A DNA stretch of 19,633 nucleotides from Candidatus Bathyarchaeota archaeon ex4484_135 (GCA_002255025.1 NJEJ01000023.1:1-19633), one strand, 5' to 3'. Counted from the stretch's first letter, positions 1-6,468 are shown. The notes: generated by a model not told the origin, from the sequence alone. A program made the numbers and translations.

Positions 1-59
1 TCGCAACGCTCTTACTGGCCTTCCTCTACCTCGTCTTCGGGAGGGAGAAGAAGCGGTAA
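1..59 (+). CDS. C-terminal end of a membrane protein (partial)
   Basis: Reading from base 3, an open frame runs to TAA at 57-59 and encodes ATLLLAFLYLVFGREKKR. This is a strongly hydrophobic helix followed by a basic tail, the usual end of a membrane protein whose C-terminus stays in the cytoplasm (positive-inside rule). Only 18 residues are present, so the family cannot be named. RPA starts 29 nt downstream on the same strand with no visible TATA box in between, so the two may be co-transcribed. The helix reading is direct; the link to an upstream gene is inference because the rest lies outside the window. Confidence 0.6.
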   Translation, partial: ATLLLAFLYLVFGREKKR

Positions 60-73
60 GGCCTGCTGAGCCC

Positions 74-83
74 GGAGGAGGAG
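74..83 (+). promoter_or_regulatory. Ribosome binding site deciding the TTG start of RPA
   Basis: A run of GGAGGAGGAG ends 4 nt before the TTG at 88-90. It complements the archaeal 16S 3' end (anti-SD CACCUCC) and supports TTG 88 as the RPA start. Confidence 0.65.
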
Positions 84-87
84 CAAA

Positions 88-1593
88 TTGGACCTAGAGG
101 AGGTAGTGGAGAAGATAGTATCCCAGAGGCCCGACCTATCACGTGAGGAAGTCCTCAGGATGATAGAAGAACGTGCCTCAAGGTCGGGTGCCGTGGTCAG
201 CATGCTGAGTGCTGCCCTCTCCCTCGCCAGGGAGTTGGGCGTCGATTTAGACCTCAAGTTCGAGCCTGGGACCTCCATAAAGGACTTGGTCACGGGCCTG
301 AGCGACGTGACCATCACGGGCCGAGTGATGAGCCTGAGGCGTGTGAGGAAGTTCAGGCGTAGGAATAGCTCTGTCGGGAAGATGGCCAGCATGGTCATAT
401 CAGATGGCACGGGCTCTATAAGGGTCGTCCTCTGGGATGAGAAAGCCGATCTGGTCGAATCGGGCGAGATCGAGGTAGGCCAGGTCGTGCAGGTAGCACA
501 TGGCTACACGAGGGAAGGTCTGGGGGGCCGGTTGGAGCTACACGTGGGCCCCAGGGGCCTCATAACGGTCAACCCGCCGGGCGTGGACGAATCAAGATTC
601 CCGAGCCCGTTCCCCGAGCCCATCAAGATAGGCCAGATAAGCCCCGAGGACCGCGTTGTAAGCGTGGAGGGTTTCATATGCTCCATGAGGCCCCCGACGA
701 AGTTCAGGAGGCCGGACGGCTCTGAGGGCAAGGTGCTCAGGCTCGTTTTAGCGGACGAAACGGGCTCCACGACCTGTGTCCTATGGGATGATGCTGCCGA
801 GGCCTGCGAGGGTCTCGAAATCGGGAGCAAGCTGAGGCTATTAGGTGCTAGGGTCAGGGAATCCCTGACGGGCCGGTTAGAACTGCACGTGGAACGGGCT
901 GGCCAAGTCGAGGTGTTGCCCGGGAAGGCCGAGGTCCCGATCAGCGAGCTGGCCAAGGTAGCCGACCTGCGGCCTGGCCAATTCGGCGTGAACGTCCTCG
1001 TCAAGGTCCTGAGGGTCGGCGGCATCAGGGAGCTCAGGACGGGCCGTGTGGCCACGCTCGTCGTTGCAGACGGCACGGGCTCCATCAGGCTGGACCTCTG
1101 GGATGAGAAAGCCGATCTGGCCAGCCAGATAAGGCCCGGCGACCTCCTGCTCCTCAGGAACGCCTACGTGAGGGAGCGTAGGGGGACGCCCGTGCTCAGC
1201 CTGGGCAAGATGGGCTCTTTAGAGCTGAACCCAGAAGGGCTCGAGCTTGAGGTCCTGAGCGTCACGGAGGCGGAGCTAAGGCCCCTCAAGGACATAACGA
1301 GCGAGGGAGGTCCCTATACAGTAGAGGTCGTCATAGAAACGGCCCCGGAGCTGAGGGAGGTCATGACCTCCCGGGGCGAGAAGGTCAGCGTGGCCAGCAC
1401 GAGGGTCAGCGACGGCACGGGCGAGATGAGGTTGTCCGTCTGGCGTGATCTAGCCGACCAACTCGTGGCCCTGCCCGTCGGGACCAAGATAAGGGTCCAC
1501 AACGTCTGGGCCAAGGAAGGCCCGTTCGGCCTCGAGCTCACGTCGGGCGTGGACTCCTTTATAGAGGTCGTGGAGGAGCCAGGTGGCTCCTGA
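88..1593 (+). CDS. Replication protein A, single-stranded DNA-binding protein with four OB folds
   Basis: Binds and protects single-stranded DNA during replication, repair and recombination, and would work with RadA encoded later in the window. The 501-residue protein has an N-terminal helical segment (about 1-55) typical of archaeal RPA, then four OB folds at about 70-155, 186-270, 296-380 and 408-495. Each fold shows the same core, a V-(S/A)-D-x-T-G-(S/E) turn followed by a strand ending in L/V-W-D/R-D/E. I see no CxxC zinc motif of the kind found after the OB folds in several euryarchaeal RPAs. Start TTG 88 has a strong ribosome binding site. The stop overlaps the next ATG by one base (TGATG), so the DUF364 gene is probably translationally coupled. 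OB1 and OB3 share a 26-nt identical stretch. The family is clear; the exact fold borders are estimates. Confidence 0.92.
   Translation: MDLEEVVEKIVSQRPDLSREEVLRMIEERASRSGAVVSMLSAALSLARELGVDLDLKFEPGTSIKDLVTGLSDVTITGRVMSLRRVRKFRRRNSSVGKMASMVISDGTGSIRVVLWDEKADLVESGEIEVGQVVQVAHGYTREGLGGRLELHVGPRGLITVNPPGVDESRFPSPFPEPIKIGQISPEDRVVSVEGFICSMRPPTKFRRPDGSEGKVLRLVLADETGSTTCVLWDDAAEACEGLEIGSKLRLLGARVRESLTGRLELHVERAGQVEVLPGKAEVPISELAKVADLRPGQFGVNVLVKVLRVGGIRELRTGRVATLVVADGTGSIRLDLWDEKADLASQIRPGDLLLLRNAYVRERRGTPVLSLGKMGSLELNPEGLELEVLSVTEAELRPLKDITSEGGPYTVEVVIETAPELREVMTSRGEKVSVASTRVSDGTGEMRLSVWRDLADQLVALPVGTKIRVHNVWAKEGPFGLELTSGVDSFIEVVEEPGGS
429..454 (+). repeat. 26-nt exact repeat inside RPA, copy 1 (OB fold 1)
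   Basis: Identical to 1095-1120 over 26 nt. Both copies encode the LWDEKADL strand of an OB fold. Paralogous folds elsewhere in the gene differ at the DNA level, so this points to recent duplication or gene conversion. Confidence 0.85.
1095..1120 (+). repeat. 26-nt exact repeat inside RPA, copy 2 (OB fold 3)
   Basis: Second copy of the 429-454 sequence, in the same reading frame and at the equivalent position in OB fold 3. The flanking bases diverge immediately on both sides. Confidence 0.85.
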
Positions 1594-2354
1594 TGTTGGT
1601 CGACCGCCTCGTGGCCAGCGTCTTAAAGAGGGCCGAGGGCCTGGGGCTGGAGGTAACCGATTACTGTGCTGGCCTGAGGTACTGTTACACCGTAGTATCC
1701 GATGGGTCCGAGGAGGCCATGGGCTTAGCCTACCTGCCCAGGCTGGACATAGGCCATGACACGCTGCCCGAGGCCGTGGAACTCGGGGATGCCTTAAAGT
1801 TCGTCTCGAGCACGAGCCTACTCCACAAGACCCTTGGCATCTCAATGGCGAACGCGGTATCACAGTTCCTGTTGGAGCCCGATGAACTCCCCAAGGGAGA
1901 TGTGCTCGACTACCTCGAGCTGAGGCCGGACGATAAGGTGGTCCTCGTGGGCTACATGAGGCCGATTTACGAGGCCTTGGACAAATCGGGCTTAGAGATC
2001 GTGGCCGTCGAGAGGGACCCCATGCTGAGGAGCAACGTAGCCCTGCCGGACACCATGCTGCCCCGGGTCCTGGAAGACGCCACCGCCTGTATCGCGACTG
2101 GCTCCTGTCTCGTCAACGACACGCTCGACCTCGTGGTCCGGGAGGCCAGAAAGTGCCGGATTAGAGCTCTTGTCGGGCCAACGGCCCAGCTTCTGCCGGA
2201 TCTGCTCCACTCGGCTGGCTTCACGCATGTCGCCAGCATCCACGTATCGGATGTCAGGTCCGCTGCCAGGGCTGTGCTGAGGGGTGGTGGGACCAAGGAA
2301 CTCCTGAAGTATTCCGTGAAGTACGTCTCTCTTTCGGAGAACCTTATTAGCTGA
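1593..2354 (+). CDS. DUF4213/DUF364 family protein (putative metal-chelation domain)
   Basis: The 253-residue protein matches the DUF4213 (about 5-90) plus DUF364 (about 100-250) arrangement. A Rossmann-like strand VVLVGYMRPIYEAL is followed by a VERDP segment, a TGSCLVNDTLD motif in which such proteins note a value for later use, and a LVGPTAQLLPDLL segment. Family members occur in archaea and anaerobic bacteria, sometimes with molybdenum or cofactor genes, and are described as putative heavy-metal chelators; no reaction is established. The ATG overlaps the RPA stop by one base (TGATG), so it should be co-translated with RPA. A direct role in ssDNA metabolism is not known and would be inference from context only. 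Cysteines are present at several positions (for example in DYCAGLRYCY and ATGSCLV) but form no classical zinc motif. Confidence 0.8.
   Translation: MLVDRLVASVLKRAEGLGLEVTDYCAGLRYCYTVVSDGSEEAMGLAYLPRLDIGHDTLPEAVELGDALKFVSSTSLLHKTLGISMANAVSQFLLEPDELPKGDVLDYLELRPDDKVVLVGYMRPIYEALDKSGLEIVAVERDPMLRSNVALPDTMLPRVLEDATACIATGSCLVNDTLDLVVREARKCRIRALVGPTAQLLPDLLHSAGFTHVASIHVSDVRSAARAVLRGGGTKELLKYSVKYVSLSENLIS
2345..2351 (+). promoter_or_regulatory. Possible TATA box for the M20 peptidase
   Basis: TTATTAG lies about 26-28 nt before the TTG start at 2376, the spacing expected for a leaderless archaeal transcript. It overlaps the end of the upstream gene, and no clear BRE is visible, so the call is tentative. 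Confidence 0.35.
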
Positions 2355-2375
2355 GTTCTCTCAAGCTAAGAGGAC

Positions 2376-3629
2376 TTGTCCCAGGAGGTCCTCAGGTCCA
2401 TATCAGCCGTAGTTGACCGGTACTTCAGCCGCGTGCTGAAGTTGGCCGAGGAAATGATATCTGTGCCAACCGTCAATCCCCCGGGCCTGAATTACGAAGA
2501 GTTGGCCGAACTTGTGGCCAACGAGATGGATGGGCTAGGCCTCGAAGTATCCGTTCACGAGGCACCTCACGAGGAGGTAGGCGAGGGAGGTTCTAAGAGG
2601 CTCAACGTGCTCGGAAAGCTAGCCTTTAGCCTTGAAGGGCCGTCAATTCACTTCCACGGCCATTACGATGTCGTACCAGCCAGCGGAGGTTGGTCGACGG
2701 AGCCCTTCAGGCCCGTCGTGAGGGACGGGAAGCTCTACGGCAGAGGGGCAAGCGACATGAAGGCTGCCTTAGCTGCCTCCGTCTACATGCCCGTGTTGGC
2801 GAGGGAAGCGGCAGAAGAGCTCGACTTGAGGCTCCGCGGCGAGGTGTTGGTCTCGGCGACGCCAGATGAGGAAACGGGCGGCCAGGCCGGTGCTGGCTAC
2901 CTCGTCGAGGAAGGCATCGTAAGGGGCGTGGACTACACCATAGTTCCGGAGCCCACTTTCCTGACCTATATATGGCACGTCCAGAAGGGCTGCCTATGGC
3001 TCAAGGTAATCCTCAGGGGGCGGGAGGCACACGGCTCGATACCGCACCTGGGCCTGAACGCCTTCGAGAAGATGGCCGAGCTGGCCCTGAGGCTCGTGGA
3101 ATACGACAGGGCCCTCAGGTCGAAGGTGAGCAAGACGCCAGCTTACCCAGAGGGAGCCAATAGGGCCTCCCTGGCCATAGGGGGCATGTGCGGGAGCGGC
3201 GAGGCCGTCAACGTGGTGCCCGGGACAGCCTGGTTCACCATAGACAGGCGTGTCCTCCCCGAGGAGAGCACACGGGAGGCCGAGGAAGCCGTAATGGCCG
3301 TGATAAAGGCCTTCGAGCGTGATAACCCGGGCGTTGAGGTCCGTGTTGAAGAACTGCTCAGGATAGAGCCATCCGGCATACCGGCCGACCACGAGCTTGT
3401 TGGGATGGTCAAGAAGGCCCTATCTGACGTCCTGGACCTTGAAGGGAAGCCCGTCTTGTGCCCGGGCTTCCTAAACACCCGCTACTTCGTGGCAAAGGGC
3501 ATGCCAGCCGTGGCCTGGGGGCCCGGGGACCTGGAGCAGGCCCACTCGCCCGACGAGCACATAGAGCTCCTGAAGCTGAGGGATTGGCTTAAGGCAGCCG
3601 TCTACCTGGTCCTAGAGAGCTTGAGGTAA
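2376..3629 (+). CDS. M20 family metallopeptidase (ArgE/DapE-type deacylase)
   Basis: A zinc-dependent amidohydrolase that removes acyl groups from amino-acid substrates. Relatives include acetylornithine deacetylase and succinyl-diaminopimelate desuccinylase. All catalytic motifs are present: HFHGHYDVVP (H96, D98), GRGASDMK (bridging D127), PDEETGG (catalytic base E165, ligand E166), a VPEP acidic residue (E192) and the final GDLEQAHSPDEH ligand (H390). The central dimerisation or lid domain, with REAHGSIPHLGLNA and a VNVVPG segment, spans about 200-310. Total length of 417 residues is normal. TTG 2376 keeps the usual N-terminal helix before EMISVPTVNPPG; GTG 2434 is a shorter alternative. 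It ends convergent with lysS. The substrate cannot be decided from sequence, since no lysine or arginine synthesis genes adjoin it, so I leave the symbol empty. Confidence 0.9.
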   Translation: MSQEVLRSISAVVDRYFSRVLKLAEEMISVPTVNPPGLNYEELAELVANEMDGLGLEVSVHEAPHEEVGEGGSKRLNVLGKLAFSLEGPSIHFHGHYDVVPASGGWSTEPFRPVVRDGKLYGRGASDMKAALAASVYMPVLAREAAEELDLRLRGEVLVSATPDEETGGQAGAGYLVEEGIVRGVDYTIVPEPTFLTYIWHVQKGCLWLKVILRGREAHGSIPHLGLNAFEKMAELALRLVEYDRALRSKVSKTPAYPEGANRASLAIGGMCGSGEAVNVVPGTAWFTIDRRVLPEESTREAEEAVMAVIKAFERDNPGVEVRVEELLRIEPSGIPADHELVGMVKKALSDVLDLEGKPVLCPGFLNTRYFVAKGMPAVAWGPGDLEQAHSPDEHIELLKLRDWLKAAVYLVLESLR

Positions 3630-3647
3630 GCAGGAGTTCTTCATCTG

Positions 3648-3665
3648 CCATCCGGGTAAGGATGG
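3648..3665. terminator. Hairpin between convergent genes, possible terminator
   Basis: CCATCC at 3648-3653 pairs with GGATGG at 3660-3665 around a 6-nt loop, in the 68-nt gap between the convergent M20 and lysS genes. Because it is palindromic it could serve both strands. There is no long T tract next to it, so the terminator role is weak inference. Confidence 0.3.
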
Positions 3666-3697
3666 TTACCGGGTGGAACACCGCCTCCTTGCCGCTG

Positions 3698-5332
3698 CTA
3701 CTTCTGCTCTCTATCGACGGCTGCCTTTAACAGCTCGGATACCTTACGGCACCCTATCCTAGCTATGTAGGGCCCGAGCCTGGGCCCCTTGGGCATGCCG
3801 AGCAGTATGCGGTAGAGGAGCCTGAAGAAGTCCGCTGGCCTGATGCCGTGGGACCTGGCTATCTCGAATATGGCGTCCTGTACCTCCTGGCCCGGGCGTT
3901 CTACGCTGAGGAATTCCGCCAGGGCCAAGACGGCCTTCCGCTCAGCCTCGGTCATTTCCACGCGCTCTGCCTCACGCTCGACGGCCTGGACGCCGAAGTC
4001 CCTGGCCCACCTGATGGCGTACCGGACCTTCTGGACCAGCCTCTCCGGGACCGGCTGGCCCTTCTTCAAGTAGCCGTAGGCCCTGAGGCAGGAGAGCACG
4101 TATTCTTCCTCCGAGCCCTCAGGTGCTATAGAGGCCAGGTAGGCCAGGAGGTTGTAGGGCACGTAAACGCCCATGGGCTCCCTCGGCGGCCTGAGGTTCC
4201 ACACGTACTCGTAAAGGCCCCTGAGCTTGGCCCTCTCGAACTCGTCTTCGACCTCCTTGAGGCCGAAGTATACCTGCTCAAGCCTGTCTAGCTCGTCCAC
4301 GTACTTCGGCACATCTGATATGTCTAGCTTGCGGGTCCCCACGAACCTCTTCAGCATGAGGAGCATGAGGCTCTGGGGAGGGCCGTACTTCAGCCACATC
4401 TGGGGCGTTAGGACGTTGCCCTTGGACTTCGATATCTTGCGGCCCGACTTGTCCAAGAAGAGCTCGTACCTGACGTGGTAGGGAGGCTCGAAGCCGAGTA
4501 TCTCACGGCATATCCTGTCGTTCGAGCGGACGGATGTCTCTATGTCCTTCCCGTAGGCCTCAAAGCATATCTTGAGGGCGGCCCAGCGGGCCGCGAACTC
4601 GCCTGCCACCCAGGCCAACTTCCCATCATCGGTCTTTATGTCCGCCTCGCCCTCGTGCCCACAGCCTTCTAGCCAGCGGCCCTTGACCTCCACGCCCTCG
4701 CACTTGTACGACACGCGGTCCGTCTTCGGATCGAAGGCATAGGCCCTCGTGGTGTATATGCGTCCGCAGTTCTCACACACGGCGAAGTAGGGCAGGGCCT
4801 CCAGGTACTTCTCGGAACCTGTCGTGTCGGCTACTATCTGGCCTACCTCGCTCGCCCGGGTCAGTACGGTCCTTATCTGTTCGACCAAGAGGCCCTCCTT
4901 GTAAGCCCTGTGGGCCGGTATGAACGTGTACTCGAGGCCGCAGGCGTCCATGGCCTCTAGGAGCAGAGTCTCGACGTGCTCGCTGAAGCTCTCGTGGCAC
5001 TTCCACGGGTCAGGTATGCGGCACACCGGGTGGCCGAGCCACTCCGGCCCGAGCGGTATGCCAGCCGGTATGGAGCGGAGGCCGTCCATGTCGTCTGCGT
5101 AAGCTATCATCTCCGCCCTCCGGCCCGACAGGCCCTCTAAGGCCAGCTTGACAGCGTGGGCACGGGCAGCATCGCTGAAGCTCCCGAGGTGCGGTATCCC
5201 AGAGGCCCCTATGCCCATCTCCGTCCTAAGGACGGGCAATCGGCGGCCAAGCCTGGCCTCGCGATCCAGTATGGCCTTGGCGACCTTATCAACCCAGGTC
5301 CCACGGCCTATTATCTCCTTCCTAGCCCCCAT
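3698..5332 (-). CDS. lysS: Lysyl-tRNA synthetase, class I
   Basis: Charges tRNA-Lys with lysine using ATP, in the cytoplasm. It is the class I (Rossmann-fold) enzyme of archaea and a few bacteria, unrelated in fold to class II LysRS. The class I signatures are PHLGS (H48-S51, the HIGH equivalent) and KISKSKG (K299-S303, the KMSKS equivalent). A zinc-binding insertion lies between them, with C186-x2-C189 and a second cysteine/histidine cluster (C211, C224, H226). The C-terminal part (about 340-544) is the alpha-helical anticodon-binding region. At 544 residues it is complete. The ATG start has no Shine-Dalgarno, but a TATA box lies about 27 nt upstream, implying a leaderless mRNA. The SRP RNA gene lies directly upstream on the same strand with its own promoter. 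Confidence 0.95.
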   Translation of the reverse strand: MGARKEIIGRGTWVDKVAKAILDREARLGRRLPVLRTEMGIGASGIPHLGSFSDAARAHAVKLALEGLSGRRAEMIAYADDMDGLRSIPAGIPLGPEWLGHPVCRIPDPWKCHESFSEHVETLLLEAMDACGLEYTFIPAHRAYKEGLLVEQIRTVLTRASEVGQIVADTTGSEKYLEALPYFAVCENCGRIYTTRAYAFDPKTDRVSYKCEGVEVKGRWLEGCGHEGEADIKTDDGKLAWVAGEFAARWAALKICFEAYGKDIETSVRSNDRICREILGFEPPYHVRYELFLDKSGRKISKSKGNVLTPQMWLKYGPPQSLMLLMLKRFVGTRKLDISDVPKYVDELDRLEQVYFGLKEVEDEFERAKLRGLYEYVWNLRPPREPMGVYVPYNLLAYLASIAPEGSEEEYVLSCLRAYGYLKKGQPVPERLVQKVRYAIRWARDFGVQAVEREAERVEMTEAERKAVLALAEFLSVERPGQEVQDAIFEIARSHGIRPADFFRLLYRILLGMPKGPRLGPYIARIGCRKVSELLKAAVDREQK

Positions 5333-5353
5333 TTCGCCAGGCCAGACGCACGG

Positions 5354-5364
5354 AATTTAATTAA
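5354..5364 (-). promoter_or_regulatory. TATA box of lysS (leaderless promoter)
   Basis: The AT-only stretch AATTTAATTAA is the only such stretch in this GC-rich gap. Its centre lies about 27 nt upstream of the lysS ATG at 5332, so transcription should start at or next to the A of the start codon. It sits between the 3' end of the SRP RNA and lysS. Confidence 0.65.
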
Positions 5365-5385
5365 CGTTCTGCCAACAGCCAGAGC

Positions 5386-5727
5386 GGGGCGGCGGGTCCC
5401 AGGGTTCGACGTCCGAGTTCCCCCGCCCCTACCCCCGCCATCCCATCTCGCACCCGGGACCTCCGAGCGTCCACGTCCGGGTTAGGGCTGCTCCCTCCCG
5501 GGCCTGACCCGGTTCCCCGGCGAGCAGGTCCAGCCCCTCCTACGAGGGGCTTACCCTGCTCCGTGGACCCCGGAGGGCGGATGGTCATTGCGGGCCTGGC
5601 GGGGTTCGGGACGGGCTCGGACGCCTCAGCCCTGGTTTTCGGCCCGCCGTATAGGGGGTTTGCGGTCGGGAGGCCACCAGGGCCTCCCTCAGGGGACCCC
5701 TAGCCCCCCGCCTAGACCCGCCGCCCC
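5386..5727 (-). ncRNA. Signal recognition particle (7S) RNA
   Basis: RNA core of the SRP, which binds SRP54 and SRP19 and targets secretory and membrane proteins. On the minus strand, 5477-5512 holds the universally conserved helix 8: GTCAGGCCC, a GGGA (GNRA) tetraloop, then GGGAGCAGCCCTAAC, which is the SRP54-binding symmetric loop. Upstream, AGCAGG/CCTGCT encloses GCCCCTC-GTAG-GAGGGGC, the helix 6 hairpin with a GNAR-type tetraloop used by SRP19. Long-range helix 5 pairing is visible (for example GCGTCCGAG with CTCGGACGT, and ACCCCGCCA with TGGCGGGGGT). An Alu-domain hairpin GGGAGGCC/GGCCTCCC is at 5668-5688. The 5' and 3' ends close with 13 perfect base pairs (GGGGCGGCGGGTC with GACCCGCCGCCCC), the archaeal helix 1. 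About 342 nt is slightly above the usual archaeal size. The exact ends may shift by a few bases. Confidence 0.94.
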
Positions 5728-5751
5728 ATTTCACGGTCAGCTGAACTGCCC

Positions 5752-5767
5752 TATAACTCCTTTCCTT
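5752..5767 (-). promoter_or_regulatory. BRE/TATA promoter of the SRP RNA
   Basis: On the minus strand a purine-rich AAGGAAAGGA (5758-5767, BRE-like) precedes TTATA (5752-5756). The TATA centre is 27 nt upstream of 5727, exactly where the helix 1 strand of the SRP RNA begins. Confidence 0.7.
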
Positions 5768-5796
5768 GAGGCCAGGGGCTCCTTGAGGCCAGGGGC
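5763..5796. repeat. Two exact tandem copies of a 17-bp unit
   Basis: TCCTTGAGGCCAGGGGC occurs at 5763-5779 and again at 5780-5796 with no mismatch and no spacer. It lies immediately upstream of the SRP RNA promoter and its first copy overlaps the purine-rich BRE-like bases, so it could affect that promoter. It may equally be a replication-slippage duplication. Confidence 0.85.
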
Positions 5797-5800
5797 CGTC

Positions 5801-5870
5801 AAGGGGCCTCGGGAGACGCCGGGCAATCAGCACCCCTCAGGCTCCCGAGACATGCCTCATCGGCCCCCTT
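5801..5870. other. Nested inverted-repeat element, possible small structured RNA
   Basis: An 8-bp perfect stem (5808-5815 with 5842-5849) sits inside a second near-perfect stem (AAGGGGCC at 5801-5808 with GGCCCCCTT at 5862-5870, one extra C). They share one base at 5808. The loop is 26 nt, and on the minus strand a 12-nt bulge contains GATGA; CTGA occurs twice in the loop. These resemble pieces of C/D-box or kink-turn elements, but a full C-D'-C'-D order is not present and I do not assign a class. No open reading frame of note covers it. It lies between the SRP RNA promoter and a TATA-like site at 5917-5923. The pairing is seen directly; RNA expression is inference. Confidence 0.4.
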
Positions 5871-5916
5871 TATCGAGAGGGAACTCTTCTTAACCCTGCC
5901 GCCCAGCTAGGGGTCA

Positions 5917-5923
5917 TTTATAT
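5917..5923. promoter_or_regulatory. TATA-like site in the 5.9-kb gap
   Basis: TTTATAT stands out in GC-rich surroundings and can be read on either strand (minus: ATATAAA). On the minus strand it would start a transcript near 5893 that runs through the inverted-repeat element. On the plus strand it would start near 5946, inside the small ORF, which does not fit that gene's TTG at 5930. Confidence 0.35.
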
Positions 5924-5929
5924 CGGCAG

Positions 5930-6052
5930 TTGCCCGAGGTTCTCAGCAAGAGGCTGTCCTCTGAAGCAGCCGAGGAGGTCGGAAGGGCACTTGAGGAAAT
6001 CAGGAGCCTGGTGGAGAAGCTCAAGGGATTACCGGGCCCTGAGGGCCCCTAA
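5930..6052 (+). CDS. Possible small protein, 40 residues
   Basis: TTG 5930 opens a 40-codon frame ending in TAA at 6050-6052. It predicts an amphipathic, charged helix (about residues 4-33, with SSEAAEEVGRALEEIRSLVEK) and a short PGPEGP tail. Codon choice (AGG, GAG, AAG, GTG) matches neighbouring real genes, which supports it. Against it, there is no Shine-Dalgarno, and the nearest TATA-like site is too close to the start. I recognise no family. It converges with the aspartic protease gene, whose stop codon overlaps its own by two bases. It could be a small coiled-coil protein, the remnant of a longer gene, or chance. Confidence 0.4.
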   Translation: MPEVLSKRLSSEAAEEVGRALEEIRSLVEKLKGLPGPEGP

Positions 6053-6411
6053 AGAGCCAGGATGGCTTCTGACTTCCTGAGTTCCCCCGTTGTGGGGTCT
6101 ACCTCTAGCCCAAGCCCCTCGAGAGCGTGGACGCCCAATACCTCAGCATCGCCCGGCTCCCCGAAGACCACCACGGTCGTGGCCCTCTCGCCCAGGCACT
6201 CCACCACGGCCTCGCCCACCGGCCTCTCCACGACTCGCCCTTCTATGGTTCTGAAACGCCTTAGGCCCACGGGCCTTATGCCCAGACGCTCAAGCCTATC
6301 ACGCCTCAGCCACGTGTAGGTGGAGCCCGTATCCACTAGGAGTTCCATCTCTATGGAAACGGACGGGTCAGCTGGGTTGCGGAACTTGGCAAGGACACGG
6401 ACGTGGCCCAT
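6049..6411 (-). CDS. Single-domain retropepsin-like aspartic protease (clan AA)
   Basis: A small aspartic peptidase-like protein of the retroviral/gag-protease fold, which is active as a homodimer when it is a protease. The signature ELLVDTGSTYTWL places the catalytic aspartate at D27 (D-T-G-S, 27-30). A second conserved stretch, VVVFGEPGDAEVLGVHALEGLGLEVDP, corresponds to the ILG and hydrophobic-hydrophobic-G turn of the family. The 120 residues are one monomer. I chose ATG 6411 (MGHVRVLAKFRNP), which matches the usual N-terminus of archaeal members. A longer frame starting at 6444 would begin before the transcription start predicted from the TATA box at 6446-6454. No signal peptide or membrane anchor is visible, so it is likely cytoplasmic. 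Substrates of archaeal members are not established. Confidence 0.82.
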   Translation of the reverse strand: MGHVRVLAKFRNPADPSVSIEMELLVDTGSTYTWLRRDRLERLGIRPVGLRRFRTIEGRVVERPVGEAVVECLGERATTVVVFGEPGDAEVLGVHALEGLGLEVDPTTGELRKSEAILAL

Positions 6412-6445
6412 CTTTAAGCCCCCAGCTTGTGTACGCGAGCCCATA

Positions 6446-6454
6446 CTTAATAAA
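6446..6454 (-). promoter_or_regulatory. TATA box of the aspartic protease gene
   Basis: On the minus strand this reads TTTATTAAG, centred about 39 nt upstream of ATG 6411. It predicts a start near 6424 and a leader of about 13 nt that includes GGGGG. It lies in the 57-nt gap after the Lhr stop, so the protease gene is probably transcribed separately from lhr. Confidence 0.55.
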
Positions 6455-6468
6455 GAGGCTCGGCCAGC

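Noticed and set aside
5801..5870. Assignment of the inverted-repeat element as a C/D-box or H/ACA guide RNA
   Set aside because: GATGA, CTGA and ACA motifs are present in part, but the order and spacing required for either class are incomplete, so I only list it as an unassigned structured element.
5588..5893. Plus- and minus-strand frames over the SRP RNA and inverted-repeat region
   Set aside because: Proline/arginine-rich translation is typical of GC-rich RNA genes; the region folds as SRP RNA and has no coding signature.
6412..6444. N-terminal extension of the aspartic protease to ATG 6444
   Set aside because: It would begin upstream of the transcription start predicted from the TATA box at 6446-6454, and the family N-terminus begins at MGHVRV.
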